Assembly (NCBI RefSeq): GCF_003336805.1
Contig: NZ_QFWJ01000003.1
Span: forward strand, 186,001 to 250,000
Length of the DNA: 64,000 bases
Reading direction: 5' to 3'
Source: Marinospirillum perlucidum
GTDB lineage: Bacteria > Pseudomonadota > Gammaproteobacteria > Pseudomonadales > Halomonadaceae
Shown: positions 35,319 to 43,881 of the stretch, in pieces
Position numbering within the stretch: position 1 is the first letter of the stretch
Layout: every line of letters starts with the position of its first letter
Made by a program: the position numbers and the translations under genes
The notes under the pieces: model-generated
The model's database searches: none
What the model was told of the DNA's origin: nothing
The model's input: only the letters and a program-made list of their open reading frames with translations

Positions 35319-38015
35319 ATGAGCGTCAATTATCAATTTACACCTGACCCCACCCTGTTTGACTTTGCCAAGCTCGAAGAGCAGCTGCATTCCCGAGCTG
35401 CTCCTCCCATTCCCTTGCTGAAAAAAGCCCTGGGGCTGATCGACCAGCGACTGAATCAGGCCTTTTATGATGGCGCTGATATCCGTGACCTGATCTATGG
35501 CCGGGCCTGGGCGATGGATCAGATTCTGGCCGCTGCTTGGGGACTTTTTGACTGGCCGGATGATCGTGTCGCGCTTTTGGCGGTCGGTGGTTACGGTCGT
35601 GGCGAACTTCATCCCAAATCCGATATCGATCTGCTGATACTGCTGCGTGATGACGATGACACGCCTTATCGGGAGCTACTGTCCGACTTCATTACTCTGC
35701 TCTGGGATATCAAACTGGATATCGGCCACAGCGTGCGCTCGCTGACCGACTGTGAACGTGAAGCCCGCGGCGATATTACCGTTGCAACCAACCTGCTGGA
35801 GAATCGCACCCTGGTGGGTAATGACTGTCTGCGCGAAGAAATGGTGCAGCGGTTGAGTACCGAGTGCATGTGGCCTTCGGCCAAGTTCTTCGAGGCCAAA
35901 TGGCAGGAGCAGATCGCCCGCCACTATAAGTTCAACAATAGCGAATACAGCCTGGAACCCAACATCAAGAGTTCACCCGGTGGTCTTCGGGATATCCAGA
36001 TGATCGGCTGGGTAGCCAAGCGGCATTTCAATGCCCGTTCGGTCAAGGATCTGTTTGATGAAGGTTTTCTAACCGAAACAGAAATGCGCATCCTTGAGCA
36101 GGGGCAATGCTTCCTCTGGCAGGTGCGCTATGCCCTGCACCTGCTCGCCGGGCGCCCCGAAGATCGCCTCCTGTTTGATTACCAGCGTCAACTGGCTGTG
36201 CTCTTTGGCTATCTGGACAGCGAGAATCGCCTGGCAGTAGAGCAGTTCATGAAGCGCTATTTCCGCGTGGTGACAACCCTGACCGAGTTGAATGATGTGC
36301 TCTTGCAGCACTTCGAGGAAGCGCTACTGCACAGCCAGGAAGAGGAAAGCCTGGAACCGCTTAATAAGCGCTTTCATATTCGTAATGATCTGATTGAGCA
36401 CACGGCCGACGAGGTTTTTGAAAACACGCCCTTTGCCTTGATAGAGGCTTTCCTGCTAATGGCGGAAAACCCCAAGATCAAGGGCGTTCGCGCTTCCACC
36501 ATCCGCGCCTTGCGGGACCATCGCCACCTGGTGGATGAATCCTTCCGCCGTGATTTACGCTGCAGCAGCCTGTTTATGGAGCTGTTACGCTCACCGGGTG
36601 ATGTTGCCCTGCAGCTGACTCGTATGAGTCGCTATGGGCTGCTGGGCCGTTACCTTCCCGAATTCGGCCATGCCGTGGGCCTGACCCAGCATGATCTCTT
36701 TCATATCTACACGGTTGATGCCCATACCCTGCATTTGCTGCGCTTTTTACAAAGCTTTCGGGATGCTGGGAAGGACAACGAACACCCCCTGGCTGCACAA
36801 CTGATTCAGCAGCTGCCCAAGCTGGAGATTATCTGGATTGCAGGTCTTTATCATGATCTGGGTAAGGGGCGCGGTGGTGACCATTCGGAATTGGGCGCCG
36901 AGGATGTACGTGACTTCTGCCAGCGTCACCAGCTTTCACACCGGGATACTCACCTGATCAGCTGGCTGGTGGAAAATCACCTGCTCATGTCCATGACTGC
37001 CCAGAAGCAGGATATTTCCGATCCGGATGTGATTCGCCATTTTGCCGAGAAGGTCAGTGATCAGGTGCGCCTGGACTATCTCTATGTCCTCACGGTTGCC
37101 GATATCAACGCCACCAACCCCAGTCTCTGGAATGGCTGGCGGGCTGCTTTGCTGAACCAGCTTTATGCCGAAACCCAGCGAGCTTTCCGGCGCGGACTGG
37201 AAAACCCCATCGATCCGGCCGAGTGGATTGCTGAAACCCAGGAACAGGCTCTGACTCTGCTGCGCGCTCTGGGCCAGGATGAAACGCGCATCCAGCAGCT
37301 TTGGGCAACCCTGGATGATGACTATTTCCTGCAGGATGCGCCCAGCGAAGTTGCCTGGCACACCCAGGGCATTCTCGAACAGGAAGACCCGACCCAACCC
37401 TTGGTGTTGGTGGCTGCGCCAACCAACGACATGCGTGAAGGGGGGACCAAGGTCTTTATTCACACCCGCGATGCTGCTTTCGGTTTTGCCGCTACAGCCG
37501 CCATTATGGACCGTTTGGGCCTTTCTATTCACGATGCCCGGATTTCCACCAGTGGCCAGGGTTATACCCTCAACACCCTGATCGTGTTGGAGCAGGATGG
37601 TGAGGTGCCCCGCAGTGAAGAGCGTCTGGAAGAAATCCGCCAGGAGCTGATCAAAGAGCTTAACAGTCCCGAGGACTTTCCGGCTCTGGTCCAGCACCAT
37701 ACGCCCCGACAGCTTAAACACTTCACACTGCCGACCCAGGTTTTTATCAGTAATGATCCCAGTAATCTGCGTACACTGGTCGAGGTGATAACCCCCGATC
37801 GACCCGGTCTGCTGGCGCGGATAGGTCGTATCTTCGTGGAATTTGATCTTTGGCTGCAAAATGCCAAGATCGCCACTCTGGGGGAAAGGGTCGAGGATGT
37901 TTTCTTTATTACCCAACAGGATGGCAGTCCTCTGTCGGACCCTGAACTCTGCCTGCGACTCCAGGCCCGCTTGTGCGAAGAGTTGGATCGTCAGGCTCGC
38001 CTGCCCAGTTACTAA
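35319..38015 (+). CDS. glnD: PII uridylyltransferase / uridylyl-removing enzyme
   Basis: 898-residue bifunctional sensor of glutamine that adds UMP to PII proteins when glutamine is low and removes it when high, so setting glutamine synthetase activity and Ntr transcription. Domains in order: nucleotidyltransferase (GGYGRGELHPKSDIDLLIL, about 88-106), helical linker, HD phosphohydrolase (LYHDLGKGRGGDHSELGA, about 508-525), and two C-terminal ACT domains (TKVFIHTRDAAFGF... and TLVEVITPDRPGLLARIGRIF) that bind glutamine. The start at 35319 has CAGGAGGCAGGG; the upstream in-frame start would overlap map by over 130 bases. The two glutamate synthase loci lie close downstream. Confidence 0.97.
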   Translation: MSVNYQFTPDPTLFDFAKLEEQLHSRAAPPIPLLKKALGLIDQRLNQAFYDGADIRDLIYGRAWAMDQILAAAWGLFDWPDDRVALLAVGGYGRGELHPKSDIDLLILLRDDDDTPYRELLSDFITLLWDIKLDIGHSVRSLTDCEREARGDITVATNLLENRTLVGNDCLREEMVQRLSTECMWPSAKFFEAKWQEQIARHYKFNNSEYSLEPNIKSSPGGLRDIQMIGWVAKRHFNARSVKDLFDEGFLTETEMRILEQGQCFLWQVRYALHLLAGRPEDRLLFDYQRQLAVLFGYLDSENRLAVEQFMKRYFRVVTTLTELNDVLLQHFEEALLHSQEEESLEPLNKRFHIRNDLIEHTADEVFENTPFALIEAFLLMAENPKIKGVRASTIRALRDHRHLVDESFRRDLRCSSLFMELLRSPGDVALQLTRMSRYGLLGRYLPEFGHAVGLTQHDLFHIYTVDAHTLHLLRFLQSFRDAGKDNEHPLAAQLIQQLPKLEIIWIAGLYHDLGKGRGGDHSELGAEDVRDFCQRHQLSHRDTHLISWLVENHLLMSMTAQKQDISDPDVIRHFAEKVSDQVRLDYLYVLTVADINATNPSLWNGWRAALLNQLYAETQRAFRRGLENPIDPAEWIAETQEQALTLLRALGQDETRIQQLWATLDDDYFLQDAPSEVAWHTQGILEQEDPTQPLVLVAAPTNDMREGGTKVFIHTRDAAFGFAATAAIMDRLGLSIHDARISTSGQGYTLNTLIVLEQDGEVPRSEERLEEIRQELIKELNSPEDFPALVQHHTPRQLKHFTLPTQVFISNDPSNLRTLVEVITPDRPGLLARIGRIFVEFDLWLQNAKIATLGERVEDVFFITQQDGSPLSDPELCLRLQARLCEELDRQARLPSY

Positions 38016-38036
38016 CCCTCTTTCAGGAGATTTCCA

Positions 38037-39236
38037 GTGAACCCTGCTCTGGATCAGTTGCACCCTTATCCCTTTGAAAAACTGGCTAAGCTGACAGCCG
38101 GTGTTAAGCTTCCCGAAAACCTGAAACGCATTGCTTTTACCATAGGCGAACCCCAGCATCCGGCTCCTGAAGCCGTGCTGAAATGCCTGCACGAATCCCT
38201 GCCACTGGTGAGCAAATACCCGGCAACCAAGGGGATCCCCGAATTGCGTCAAGCCATTGCTGACTGGTGTCAGCGACGCTTTCATCTGGATGCCCAGCCA
38301 CTGGACCCGGAAACCCAGGTATTACCGGTCAATGGTACCCGTGAGGCGCTCTTTGCCCTGGTTCAGGCCGTTGTCGACCGCAGTCGGCCGGCCCGGGTGG
38401 TCATGCCCAACCCCTTCTACCAGATCTACGAAGGGGCCGCTTTGCTGGCTGGTGGCCAACCCCATTACCTGAATGCCACTGAAGAAAACGGGTTTCAGCC
38501 GGATTTTGATCAGGTGCCCGCTGAGGTTTGGCAGGAAACTCAGGTGGTTTTTCTCTGTTCACCGGGCAATCCCACCGGTGCTTTGCTTTCTGCCGAGCAG
38601 CAAAAGAAGCTGATAACCCTGGCTGATGAGCATGATTTTATTATTTGCGCCGATGAATGCTATTCGGAAATCTATTTTGATGAAGACCAACCCCCTCACG
38701 GCCTCTTGCAGGTTTGTGCAGAAACCGGGCGGCAGGATTACCGCCGCTGCCTGGTCTTTCACTCCTTGTCCAAGCGTTCCAACCTGCCGGGCCTGAGATC
38801 GGGTTTTGTCGCCGGGGATGCCGAACTGATCCAGGCGTTTCTGCGTTACCGCACCTACCACGGTTGTGCCATGCCTTTGCATCATCAGCAGGCCTCGATT
38901 CTGGCCTGGGGCGATGAAGCCCATGTCAAAGCCAACCGCGATCTCTATCGGGCCAAATTTGATGCCGTTCTGGAGATACTTCAGCCGGTAATGGATGTGC
39001 AGCGTCCGGATGCTGGTTTTTACCTCTGGCCGGCGACGCCAACGGATGATGAAGATTTTACCCGCCGCCTGTTGGAATCCCAGAATCTGGCGGTTCTACC
39101 GGGGCGCTACCTGTCACGTGAGGTCGGGGGGAGTAATCCTGCCAAGGGGCGTATCCGCATTGCGTTGGTGGCTGAGCTGGAAGAGTGCATTGAAGGGGCA
39201 AAACGCCTGCGGCGTTTTATTGAAACAGGCTGCTAA
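38037..39236 (+). CDS. dapC: Succinyldiaminopimelate transaminase
   Basis: 399-residue PLP aminotransferase (fold type I) that uses glutamate to aminate N-succinyl-2-amino-6-ketopimelate in lysine/diaminopimelate synthesis. The PLP lysine is in FHSLSKRSNLPGLRSGFVAG; ADECYSEIYFDE carries the Asp that contacts the pyridine nitrogen; FLCSPGNPTGALLS and GRIRIALV are other class I/II motifs. GTG start at 38037 with CAGGAGA upstream. The context glnD-dapC-arsC-like-dapD matches Pseudomonas. A dispersed repeat begins at its stop codon. Confidence 0.94.
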   Translation: MNPALDQLHPYPFEKLAKLTAGVKLPENLKRIAFTIGEPQHPAPEAVLKCLHESLPLVSKYPATKGIPELRQAIADWCQRRFHLDAQPLDPETQVLPVNGTREALFALVQAVVDRSRPARVVMPNPFYQIYEGAALLAGGQPHYLNATEENGFQPDFDQVPAEVWQETQVVFLCSPGNPTGALLSAEQQKKLITLADEHDFIICADECYSEIYFDEDQPPHGLLQVCAETGRQDYRRCLVFHSLSKRSNLPGLRSGFVAGDAELIQAFLRYRTYHGCAMPLHHQQASILAWGDEAHVKANRDLYRAKFDAVLEILQPVMDVQRPDAGFYLWPATPTDDEDFTRRLLESQNLAVLPGRYLSREVGGSNPAKGRIRIALVAELEECIEGAKRLRRFIETGC

Positions 39237-39427
39237 GAAACCCCTGATTAACTATTGCGCTTGGTAATGCTGTGTTGAAACTGGCCTCAAAATGCTCATT
39301 TACTTCGTGTAAACTCCGCTTTTTCGTTCAGTTTCGCTGGCGACCTACACGGATGTAGGAAGTGCTGGAATTCATAAGGAATGAATTCAGCCCTGACCTG
39401 CGCTCATGACGTTACTCAGAGGTTTCT
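39236..39427 (+). repeat. Dispersed repeat, copy 1, with two GGA-loop hairpins
   Basis: 192 bases, about 80 percent identical by eye to the copy at 41733-41926. Imperfect terminal inverted repeats AGAAACCCCTGA (39236-39247) and TCAGAGGTTTCT (39416-39427) match at 11 of 12 positions. The first half is a conserved stretch (GATTAACTATTGCG ... AACTCCGCTTTTTCG); the second half holds two hairpins: CCTACA-CGGA-TGTAGG (39344-39359) and GAATTCAT-AAGGA-ATGAATTC (39368-39388). It begins on the last base of the dapC stop codon. No coding capacity. Confidence 0.85.
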
Positions 39428-39445
39428 AATATCCGTGCAGGCGGT

Positions 39446-39590
39446 GCGGGGTGACTTTTGTCAGGCTGTCTACAACAGGATGTTGTAGCCGACCCACATG
39501 GAAGTGGGAAGTGCAGGCATTCATCAGGAATGAATTCTGCCAGAGTTTACAGGGATGTATTCACGCGTCGTGACAAAAGCTTACCCCGTA
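39446..39590 (+). repeat. Inverted-repeat-bounded element with four GGA-loop hairpins
   Basis: 145 bases closed by terminal inverted repeats of about 18-20 bases (CGGGGTGACTTTTGTCA at 39447-39463; TGACAAAAGCTTACCCCG at 39571-39588). Inside are four successive hairpins with GGA in the loop: CTACAACA-GGA-TGTTGTAG (39470-39488); CCCAC-ATGGAA-GTGGG (39493-39508); ATTCAT-CAGGA-ATGAAT (39519-39535, extended by GCAG/CTGC); TACA-GGGA-TGTA (39548-39559). As RNA the last reads UACAGGGAUGU, a full match to the core of the CsrA/RsmA binding consensus. No promoter or T-run terminator is evident, so it may act within the dapC-arsC transcript rather than as a separate RNA. Confidence 0.75.
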
Positions 39591-39628
39591 CTGATCTAGC
39601 CAAGTTTTTTGTGACAAAAAAGGTTAAA

Positions 39629-39976
39629 ATGCTGACCCTTTACGGAATACCCAACTGCAACACCATGAAAAAGGCACGTACCTGGCTGGATGAAAATCAG
39701 TTGGAGTACAGCTTTCATAACTATAAAAAATCCGGGATCGATGCCCCGACCTTACAGAACTGGATCGGTCGGGTGGATTGGGAGCTGCTGGTTAACCGCC
39801 GCGGTACCACCTGGCGCCAACTGCCTGAAGCGGTGCGCCAGGCAATTACTCGGGATTCGGCAGTGCAATTGATGCAGGAAAATCCCAGTCTGATCAAACG
39901 CCCCGTCGTGGATGATGGGCAGCAGTTGCTGGTGGGTTTTGATCCCCAAGTCTGGCAGGCACAGCTCCTGTCTTGA
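39629..39976 (+). CDS. ArsC/Spx-family reductase (YffB-like)
   Basis: 115-residue thioredoxin-fold protein of the ArsC family. The N-terminal YGIPNCNTMKKARTWL contains the single active Cys; the C-terminal half has IKRPVVDDG, the conserved loop, and GFDPQVWQ. It resembles E. coli YffB and the ArsC-like gene found between dapC and dapD in Pseudomonas; true arsenate reductase activity is doubtful because the family usually needs three downstream Arg residues. The start at 39629 is chosen by family N-terminus; upstream in-frame sequence is the repeat element. Confidence 0.9.
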   Translation: MLTLYGIPNCNTMKKARTWLDENQLEYSFHNYKKSGIDAPTLQNWIGRVDWELLVNRRGTTWRQLPEAVRQAITRDSAVQLMQENPSLIKRPVVDDGQQLLVGFDPQVWQAQLLS

Positions 39977-40068
39977 AGACCTGATTATTCAACAAAGGGC
40001 CTGCTGCCAGGATCCAACAGGGCAGTAGTCCAGAATTTCATTTTTTATCATTTCAAGAGGATAGATTG

Positions 40069-41106
40069 ATGAGTAAGAAACTTTTTGCCTGTGGTCTGGG
40101 CGTCGGTACTCAGAATACTCAGGGCGAATGGCTGGAAGTCTATTATCCACAGCCTCTCCTGAACCCTGACGAGGAAGTGGTCAAGGCCCTGGCAGAAGCC
40201 ACCGGTTATGAAGGCGGCAACCAGGTGCTTTCTATTACAGCCGATCGTCTGGAGCCTCTTTCGGAAGCACTGGATGCAGCCCACCGTCTGGATCTGGCCG
40301 TTATTGCCCAGCAACTCAAGCGTAGCCACCGTCCGCTGGTTGTAAGCCTGTTGGAAGAAGACAAGGAGCCGGAAACTGCTCCTGAAGTTTACCTGAAGCT
40401 GCACCTGCTTTCGCACCGTCTGGTGAAACCCCATCAGGTTAATCTGACCGGTGCCTTTGGTCTGCTGAAAAACGTGGCCTGGACCAGTGACGGCGCCATT
40501 GATCTGGAAGAACTGACCCAGCGTCAACTTCAGGCGCGGATGGAAGGCAAGATCCTGACCGTGGAAAGCGTGGATAAATTCCCGCGCATGTGTGATTACG
40601 TGGTTCCTGAAGGTGTGCGTATTGCCGATACGGCCCGCGTTCGTCTGGGTGCCTACCTGGGTTCAGGTACAACGGTCATGCATGAAGGCTTTGTTAACTT
40701 CAATGCCGGTACGGAAGGCCCCAACATGATTGAAGGCCGTATCAGCGCCGGTGTCTTTGTCGGCTCCGGTTCTGACCTGGGTGGTGGCTGCTCGACCATG
40801 GGTACCCTGTCCGGTGGTGGCAATATTGTTATTTCCGTGGGTGAAAAATGCCTGATTGGTGCCAATGCCGGTATCGGTATTCCACTGGGTGATCGCTGCA
40901 CTGTGGAAGCTGGCCTTTATATTACGGCAGGCATGAAGATCACTCTGCTGGATGACAAGGGTGAGGAAGTGAGCCAGGTGGCTGGTCGTGCCCTGGCTAA
41001 CCAGGATGACCTGCTTTTCCGTCGTAACTCCAACACTGGCCGTGTTGAGTGCCTGGGTAACCGTTCAGCTGTTGAGCTCAACGAATCCCTGCACGCCCAT
41101 AACTGA
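40069..41106 (+). CDS. dapD: Tetrahydrodipicolinate N-succinyltransferase
   Basis: 345-residue left-handed beta-helix acyltransferase that succinylates tetrahydrodipicolinate, two steps before DapC in lysine/diaminopimelate synthesis. It is the longer Pseudomonas-type form (E. coli DapD is about 274). The helix region runs from about residue 180 (VPEGVRIADTARVRLGAYLGSGTTVM) with EGFVNFNAGTEGPNMIEGRI and GSGSDLGGGCSTMGTLSGGG, followed by GEKCLIGANAGIGIPLGD. ATG at 40069 is preceded by AAGAGG. Confidence 0.95.
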   Translation: MSKKLFACGLGVGTQNTQGEWLEVYYPQPLLNPDEEVVKALAEATGYEGGNQVLSITADRLEPLSEALDAAHRLDLAVIAQQLKRSHRPLVVSLLEEDKEPETAPEVYLKLHLLSHRLVKPHQVNLTGAFGLLKNVAWTSDGAIDLEELTQRQLQARMEGKILTVESVDKFPRMCDYVVPEGVRIADTARVRLGAYLGSGTTVMHEGFVNFNAGTEGPNMIEGRISAGVFVGSGSDLGGGCSTMGTLSGGGNIVISVGEKCLIGANAGIGIPLGDRCTVEAGLYITAGMKITLLDDKGEEVSQVAGRALANQDDLLFRRNSNTGRVECLGNRSAVELNESLHAHN

Positions 41107-41134
41107 TGGGGAAGGGGTAAAAGGTGAGGGTGAG

Positions 41135-41275
41135 GAAGCTTCTGATCAACGTGATGAGCGAAGTTTAGCCAAGGCGAAATTGAACGAGAAAGCGGAGTTT
41201 ACAAGTAGTAAATGAGCATTTCGAGGCCAATTTCAACGCAGGATAAACAAGCGCAATAGTTAATCAGATGTTTCT
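41135..41275 (-). repeat. Dispersed repeat, copy 2, inverted and internally deleted
   Basis: Same family as 39236-39427 in the opposite orientation. Ends GAAGCTTCTGAT (41135-41146) and ATCAGATGTTTCT (41263-41275) are degraded terminal inverted repeats. The conserved half is clear (GAAAGCGGAGTTTAC, AGTAAATGAGCATTTCGAGG, GCGCAATAGTTAATCAG), but the stretch that carries the two GGA hairpins in the other copies is missing, leaving about 141 bases. Confidence 0.8.
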
Positions 41276-41362
41276 TAGGCCTTTTGCCCCTTGGCTTAGC
41301 TAGATTAAGTGCGCATAATGCACTGCTAATAACTGCAGTCTTTCCCGCTTCGGAGATCCATC

Positions 41363-41734
41363 ATGAAAATGCTCAACCGTTCTGCCATCAGCGTCAAACT
41401 CAGGCAGCCTTTTGTTGACTGGATCAACAGCATAGATGGCGGCGAAGAGGAAATGACTCTGGAAGAGGTCAACCAGGAAGCGACTATCTATCTGGTGCCT
41501 GAGCTTGAAGATGACGAGGAGAGTCTGGAAGCGCTACTGGAAGAGCGTTACCTTGATATTCTCGAGAATGAGCTCTTTTCCTGGGAGGAAGACGAAAACA
41601 ACTGGCCGGAAGAGCTGGATCGTAACCTCTTTGATGATTTCATCCGTATTGAACTGGCCTTTATGGCTTTTGATCTGGACGATCAGGCGCCGCTGATGGG
41701 GCAGGTTTTGGATGAACTGGAAGACCTTGACTGA
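41363..41734 (+). CDS. Small acidic protein of unknown function
   Basis: 123 residues, not recognised as a named family. The sequence is very acidic (more than a third Asp or Glu), with two blocks: KLRQPFVDWINSIDG near the N-terminus and FDDFIRIELAFMAFDLDDQAP near the C-terminus, which look like conserved helices. No signal peptide or membrane helix. CGGAGA lies nine bases before the ATG. It lies between two copies of the dispersed repeat, and its TGA stop overlaps the first bases of the second. Context near dapD is the only functional hint. Confidence 0.8.
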   Translation: MKMLNRSAISVKLRQPFVDWINSIDGGEEEMTLEEVNQEATIYLVPELEDDEESLEALLEERYLDILENELFSWEEDENNWPEELDRNLFDDFIRIELAFMAFDLDDQAPLMGQVLDELEDLD

Positions 41735-41926
41735 AAACCTCTGATTAACTACTGCGTATTGGTAATACTGCGTTGAAATTGACCTCAAACTGCTCATTTA
41801 CTACTTGTAAACTCCGCTTTTTCGGTCAATTTCGCTGGCGACCTACATGGATGTAGGAAGTGCTGGAATTCATCGGGAATGAAATTCAGCTCTAACCTGC
41901 ACTCGTGACGTTCATCAGAGGCTTTC
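41733..41926 (+). repeat. Dispersed repeat, copy 3, with two GGA-loop hairpins
   Basis: 194 bases in the same orientation as copy 1. Terminal inverted repeats GAAAACCTCTGAT (41733-41745) and ATCAGAGGCTTTC (41914-41926) match at 12 of 13 positions. It carries CCTACA-TGGA-TGTAGG (41842-41857) and a slightly decayed GAATTCAT-CGGGA-ATGAAATTC hairpin (about 41867-41888). It starts inside the stop codon of the preceding small gene, like copy 1 after dapC. Confidence 0.85.
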
Positions 41927-41951
41927 TAGACTAAATTCCCTCAAGTTGGCC

Positions 41952-41995
41952 GAGTAAAACCAGGGGTGAGTTTGCTTCCCCCTGGTGTTTTACTC
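41952..41995. terminator. Bidirectional terminator between convergent genes
   Basis: Long hairpin: GAGTAAAACCAGGGG on the left and CCCCTGGTGTTTTACTC on the right, an 11-base loop region, one small bulge. T4 runs are present on both strands next to the G/C core. It separates the small acidic gene (plus) from the small gene at 42007-42282 (minus). Confidence 0.7.
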
Positions 41996-42006
41996 AAACC
42001 CCAGCT

Positions 42007-42282
42007 TTAATCTTCTTCATCCATGCGGTGGTTTTCGATTTCGATATCCACCAGATTGCAGGCACCCGGTTTTAATACCAGAACACCATATTCCTCGATA
42101 TGGTCTTCCTCGTTTTCCAGACTACCCACTTCCAGCGACAGGCTGCGCTCCTTGAGATGTTCAGGATCAATCAGCAGACTTGCAGGTAGACCTTCATCCC
42201 AGCTGATTTGAATTTCGCTCAGGGCGGGCAGTTCTACTTTCTGGCCATCAGGTGTGAGGCCGACGAGACGGGCTTTGGACAT
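42007..42282 (-). CDS. Small acidic protein of unknown function
   Basis: 91 residues from the ATG at 42282, which has CAGGAGTCAGCTC directly upstream (an in-frame start at 42315 lacks this). Not recognised. The sequence is MSKARLVGLTPDGQKVELP..., then a strand-rich body with SLSLEVGSLENEEDHIEEYGVLVL and an acidic tail MDEED; it looks like a small soluble beta-domain. No signal peptide. It follows the two GOGAT gene pairs on the same strand after a 105-base gap with hairpins, so it may be a separate unit. Confidence 0.75.
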   Translation of the reverse strand: MSKARLVGLTPDGQKVELPALSEIQISWDEGLPASLLIDPEHLKERSLSLEVGSLENEEDHIEEYGVLVLKPGACNLVDIEIENHRMDEED

Positions 42283-42357
42283 GAGCTGACTCCTGGTTAG
42301 TGATCTCTTCAGCATACACCCTGGTGGTCAGGCCACCAAGGTGCAGTTTGCCAAGAC

Positions 42358-42378
42358 GGCCTGCTGTAATGACAGGCC
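42358..42378 (-). terminator. Weak hairpin after the second gltD
   Basis: Stem GGCCTG / CAGGCC (42358-42363, 42373-42378) with a nine-base loop, ten bases past the stop of the glutamate synthase small-subunit gene. The following minus-strand sequence has no good T run, so termination is probably inefficient or needs Rho. Confidence 0.35.
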
Positions 42379-42387
42379 GCTACAGAC

Positions 42388-43872
<1,485 letters not shown>

Positions 43873-43881
43873 GGTTATCTC

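Noticed and set aside
36936-38285. Minus-strand open frame of 449 codons across glnD and dapC
   Set aside because: Runs through two certain plus-strand genes and shows no conserved motif.
39446-39590. Could the GGA-hairpin element be a free-standing CsrB/RsmZ-type sRNA gene?
   Set aside because: I see no promoter and no terminator with a T run at its 3' end, so I list it as a repeat and leave a stand-alone RNA as a hypothesis only.
39236-41926. Could the repeats be a CRISPR array?
   Set aside because: Copies are about 140-194 bases, irregularly spaced, in both orientations, and without unique spacers of constant length; no cas genes nearby.
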